This document shows positions 21,609-24,392 of a DNA stretch of 24,392 nucleotides, one piece after another. The notes under the pieces were generated by a model, which saw nothing but the letters and a program-made list of their open reading frames with translations, was not told the origin of the DNA and did no database searches. The DNA is from Rhizophagus sp. LPA8_4_AMF (taxonomy: Eukaryota > Glomeromycota > Glomeromycetes > Glomerales > Glomeraceae), in NCBI GenBank assembly GCA_021464525.1, contig JADRCO010000936.1, forward strand, positions 1 to 24,392, read 5' to 3'. Every line of letters starts with the position of its first letter. Position 1 is the first letter of the stretch. A program made the translations under genes and the position numbers.

Positions 21609-21904
21609 AGATGCATTTGAAAAAATCCATCACCCTTCGTCCACATTGTGTATCACGCTTAATTTAATTTACAGGTAAGATAATCACATAACTTTGAAAG
21701 TAAAAATTTATCAATTTTATTAAATTATATCTAAAATGATCATTTTACTAATTCAGTCTTTTGTTTGGAGATCCCATACTCTCGGTTATTGCAGTGGTCA
21801 TATTCTTGGGGTTTGGTTATGCACCTTCCTTTATACGTGGGAATTTCTGCGTAGATCATCCTTTTAATCACTCTTTTCTTAGATTATTAGTAGCATTTAA
21901 TTGA
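21609..21904 (+). CDS. candidate small membrane protein gene, 3' exons only
   Basis: A GC-richer island (about 21620-21870) in very AT-poor-coding surroundings holds two stop-free stretches joined in phase by a consensus intron (GTAAGA at 21675, TACTAATTCAG ending 21756). Upstream piece 21609-21674 reads AFEKIHHPSSTLCITLNLIY; downstream piece 21757-21904 starts SLLFGDPILSVIAVVIFLGF (a membrane segment), continues GYAPSFIRGNFCVDHPFNHS and ends LLVAFN then TGA. I do not recognise the family. No in-frame ATG is present, so a 5' exon must exist upstream (AG acceptors at 21607-21608 or 21609-21610), or this is a relic. Natural-looking composition and the phase-matched intron argue for a real gene; the missing start argues against. 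Confidence 0.4.
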
Positions 21905-23682
21905 TGTATCTCTTTATATTTTCCTTTTTTTATATATCACCAACAATGATTTATGATCATAATCCATTTTACTGTCCATTTACTCATATTGTTTTTTTTT
22001 AAATAAAAGAAATATCAGAAAAATTATTCTTCACCATCATTATCATTAAAGATCTCAGAGAATTAAATCTATAATACATTATCAGTTATAATATAATTTT
22101 ATCATTAATTATTAAGTAGTAATTTGGCATATATAATTATTGTTAAAATGGTGTATTAATTATGGCAGTATAGTTAAATTGTAATAGTATAATTAATGCC
22201 TTCGGGATTAATATTTTATCATATTGCTTTTTTATATGATTGCAAATCAATTTAAATCTTTTTTTCCTTATATTTATTTTAAAATTCCAGATAGAAAGCT
22301 TACTAATATTTCTTATAGAATTTTCAAAAAAATAGTTGTTATCTTTAATTTCAAGAGAAAAACAATAAGATTATGCAGTTATTTCAATTTTGCACTACTT
22401 ATATTTAATAAAATAGGATCTAGTTTTATATTACCTTTTATATAAAACATCATGTTGATCAAAAGTCTAGGGTTTAAACTTTAGATCAAATCCTGGATTT
22501 ATTTGAAATGAAATAAATTAATCCATATTTTATCCTGAGTTTTCCTATATTTTATTCTAAATCTGATCCAAATTAATTTCTTTAAAAATCTTTAAATTGA
22601 ATTATTAAAATTAATAAAAAATACTAAAACTTTTAAACTTAAAAAAAAAGATTGTAAAGTAAAATAAAATTAAAAAATCAAATCAAAACAGAAACTTAAA
22701 ACTAGAATTGAAAATTATATAATATTATTCAGTTAAAATTGGTATTACAGAAAAAAATAAGACAGATATTACTAATAAACTTAAATATATTTTGTGTATT
22801 TGTTATAGTATTTTAATTTATTGTTTTTTTAAATATAAAATTTTTTTTATTTATTAATCTTACTATATTTATTTCTTTAAATATATATATAAATATATTA
22901 AACTTGGTAAAATTATTTAATAAATATAATACCTATAAAATAAAAGTAATTGCAAAATGATAATATTAAGTAATTAATTTTTCTAATAACAATTTATTTA
23001 ATTTCAATTCAATTATAAATTATCACAATAATAGTTAAGAACATATCAGAAATTAAAATCCTACTTATTTACAATAAAGGTCTCTAAAGATTTTGAACAT
23101 CTCTCATACAACTCATATTTGAATTTGCATAGAGTTTATATGTAAATTCTGGCCAAATTTATGTATTACAGAAGTATTTTCAAAATTTCTTATTTTACAA
23201 TCCCCTATATTTAAACTATTTAGCAATCAGATTTTTACAATCTTAGGTTTGTTGGATTCATCTTGACGAGAGAAATCCAATGATAGTAAAATCATATTTC
23301 TAATACAAATATTGACTGAGTTATTATAAAAATTGTATTTTACTATACAGTTAAAGCTCAGTATAGTGAACCCTCAGTTCCCATTTAATTTGTTCACTAT
23401 AATGAAGTGTTCATAATAGCAAAAAATCTTTTTATACTAAATTTTATATAAATAAAAAAAATTCTTATAAAGCAGGACAAATAAAATCTTATGTTTCTCA
23501 TCACCGGCCATGTGACTTGGGTCAGAGAATTCAATTTTTTTTTATTTTTATCACGTGATTATACTAATAGGATTCACGAATAGATGATTTATTATATTAA
23601 TAGATTTATTACCAAATATACACATTATTTACAAAAAGCTATATACTACTAATAAAAGATTTTATAAATTCATATTTTTTGA
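21905..23682. other. long AT-rich spacer with repeat fragments
   Basis: No gene is supported over about 1.8 kb. The 73-codon frame at 22224-22445 is composed of Phe/Ile/Lys/Asn codons typical of AT-rich DNA and shows no motif. Before 23340 the sequence is irregular A/T runs. From 23348 it carries a pogo/Tc1-like terminal repeat and then a CACGTG palindrome (23550-23559). Confidence 0.5.
23348..23420. mobile_element. pogo/Tc1-mariner-like terminal repeat remnant
   Basis: CAGTTAAAGCTCAGTATAGTGAA starts right after a TA dinucleotide (23346-23347) and is followed by subterminal repeats of the type TTCACTATAATGAA and GTTCATAATAGC. The CAGTNAAACCTC-xx-TATA-xx-GAAC form is typical of pogo-group DNA transposon ends, and TA is their target duplication. 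The matching opposite end was not found in the window, so it is either a solo end or an element running past the right edge. Confidence 0.45.
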
Positions 23683-24330
23683 TTAAGCTTTTTTAGCTTT
23701 TTTATTTTGATGTTCTTCATCACCAAACTTTAAATCTTTTTCTTGTTTTCGCTTAAATCCTGGACTTGTTTCACATTCATTACAATATGGATAGGTATTA
23801 TTGCTATTTGGAACCTCAATGTCAGCAATCCCACAATTAAAACATACTGCTATGAAACATTTGGCAGAGAAATAAGATCTTTCCATTTCCTGTTGACAAC
23901 TCAACTTTGCATTTACAAAAATATCTTTAAACAATTCTCTAACTATTTCTTCTTCTTGCACTTGTTCCATATTACTTGTATCTTCATTGTCTCTTGCTTT
24001 TAAGTTTATAGCTATAGATAAATCTGTAAGATCTGCAAAAGTAGCGTCACAACTATAATCAACAGTTTCTAAAAATGAACGCAATTTTTGAATTGTTTCC
24101 TGTTTGACTTTGTATTTAGAATATAAAACTCTTGGCTTATTACATTCGATACATAAAACACATAGATCCACATTGCGGACATATTGTTGTATTAGTTTTA
24201 ATTGCAAATTATTAGAATCAGTAGTATTATTGGATTTGTTTTTGAGTGATAGACGGTACTTTTCATCAGTTTCCTTTCCATATATGGGCGGACCTATAGC
24301 AAAAGGTGGGGCTCGGACAATCACGTGATT
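23550..24330. repeat. pair of ATCACGTGAT palindromes around the last ORF
   Basis: ATCACGTGAT at 23550-23559 and the 12-base palindrome AATCACGTGATT at 24319-24330 bracket the cysteine-rich ORF. Each could be an E-box/Cbf1-type factor site, or they could mark the edges of a repeated unit. The right copy overlaps the 5' limit of the ORF. Confidence 0.35.
23683..24324 (-). CDS. cysteine-rich ORF of unknown family, probably a truncated repeat-borne gene
   Basis: A single 213-codon stop-free frame. It has no ATG at its front: the frame opens at a TGA just upstream and the first possible initiator is GTG within the CACGTG palindrome, so the natural N-terminus is probably missing. Visible features: APPFAIGPPIYG at the front; C55xxC58xxC61NKPRVLYS; YSC92; an acidic middle; then C142, C155, C160FNC163G and C180NEC183, which look like two zinc-binding groups. 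The tail is basic (KRKQEKD, NKKAKKA), suggesting nuclear location. The ECxKPRxxYS motif recalls ORFs repeated in some invertebrate and glomeromycete genomes, but I cannot name the family. A pogo-like end lies 335 bases downstream, favouring a mobile-element origin. Confidence 0.5.
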   Translation of the reverse strand: MIVRAPPFAIGPPIYGKETDEKYRLSLKNKSNNTTDSNNLQLKLIQQYVRNVDLCVLCIECNKPRVLYSKYKVKQETIQKLRSFLETVDYSCDATFADLTDLSIAINLKARDNEDTSNMEQVQEEEIVRELFKDIFVNAKLSCQQEMERSYFSAKCFIAVCFNCGIADIEVPNSNNTYPYCNECETSPGFKRKQEKDLKFGDEEHQNKKAKKA

Positions 24331-24392
24331 TAGGAAAAATCACACTTTAATATTATTGGTTAATTTAATAAATTATAATTTATTCCATCATT

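Noticed and set aside
22224-22445. 73-codon plus-strand frame
   Set aside because: Composition is that of AT-rich noncoding DNA (Phe, Ile, Lys, Asn), with no splice context or recognisable motif.
1-24392. CRISPR arrays, bacterial operons, riboswitches or a prophage
   Set aside because: No spaced direct repeats or prokaryotic gene structure; the genes are intron-bearing and eukaryotic.

Overview
The window looks like nuclear DNA from an early-diverging filamentous fungus, most likely an arbuscular mycorrhizal fungus (Glomeromycotina, Rhizophagus-like). The evidence is very AT-rich spacers, genes cut by many short introns (about 50-140 bases) with GTAAG/GTATG donors, fungal-type housekeeping proteins, and a broken leucine-rich-repeat gene whose opening (GQEWLDKNYPK) resembles a family I associate with Rhizophagus. 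This assignment is inference; no rRNA, tRNA or other marker is present. All gene models below were spliced by eye from consensus splice sites and frame continuity.

Layout. 1-2831 is a gene-poor AT-rich stretch with microsatellites, short inverted repeats and a probable zinc-finger transposase relic. 2832-4224 (-) is an RGS-domain membrane protein like Rax1. After a 1.6 kb spacer comes a tight block: EMG1/NEP1 (+), BLOC1S2 (-), SHQ1 (+), and a eukaryotic MscL mechanosensitive channel with a C-terminal zinc ribbon (-). A decayed LRR gene (+) follows, then the 14-exon RNA polymerase II CTD phosphatase FCP1 (-, 12837-16399), mitochondrial ribosomal protein mL41 (+), an Alr4036-type FMN-binding oxidase-like protein (+), and mitochondrial AIM24 (+). 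The last 3 kb is again AT-rich, with a candidate small membrane-protein gene, a pogo/Tc1-like terminal repeat and a cysteine-rich ORF with no ATG, lying between two CACGTG palindromes.

How the genes relate. EMG1 methylates a pseudouridine in 18S rRNA, and SHQ1 is needed to build the H/ACA particles that make pseudouridines, so two genes of one rRNA-modification route lie about 1.3 kb apart. mL41 and AIM24 are both mitochondrial and lie either side of the FMN protein. The rest reads as unrelated housekeeping genes packed as convergent and divergent pairs. I do not see a clear undescribed multi-gene system. The best leads are the zinc-ribbon MscL, two TQT motifs in the EMG1 extension, a GC-AG intron in mL41, and the unassigned ORFs near the right end.
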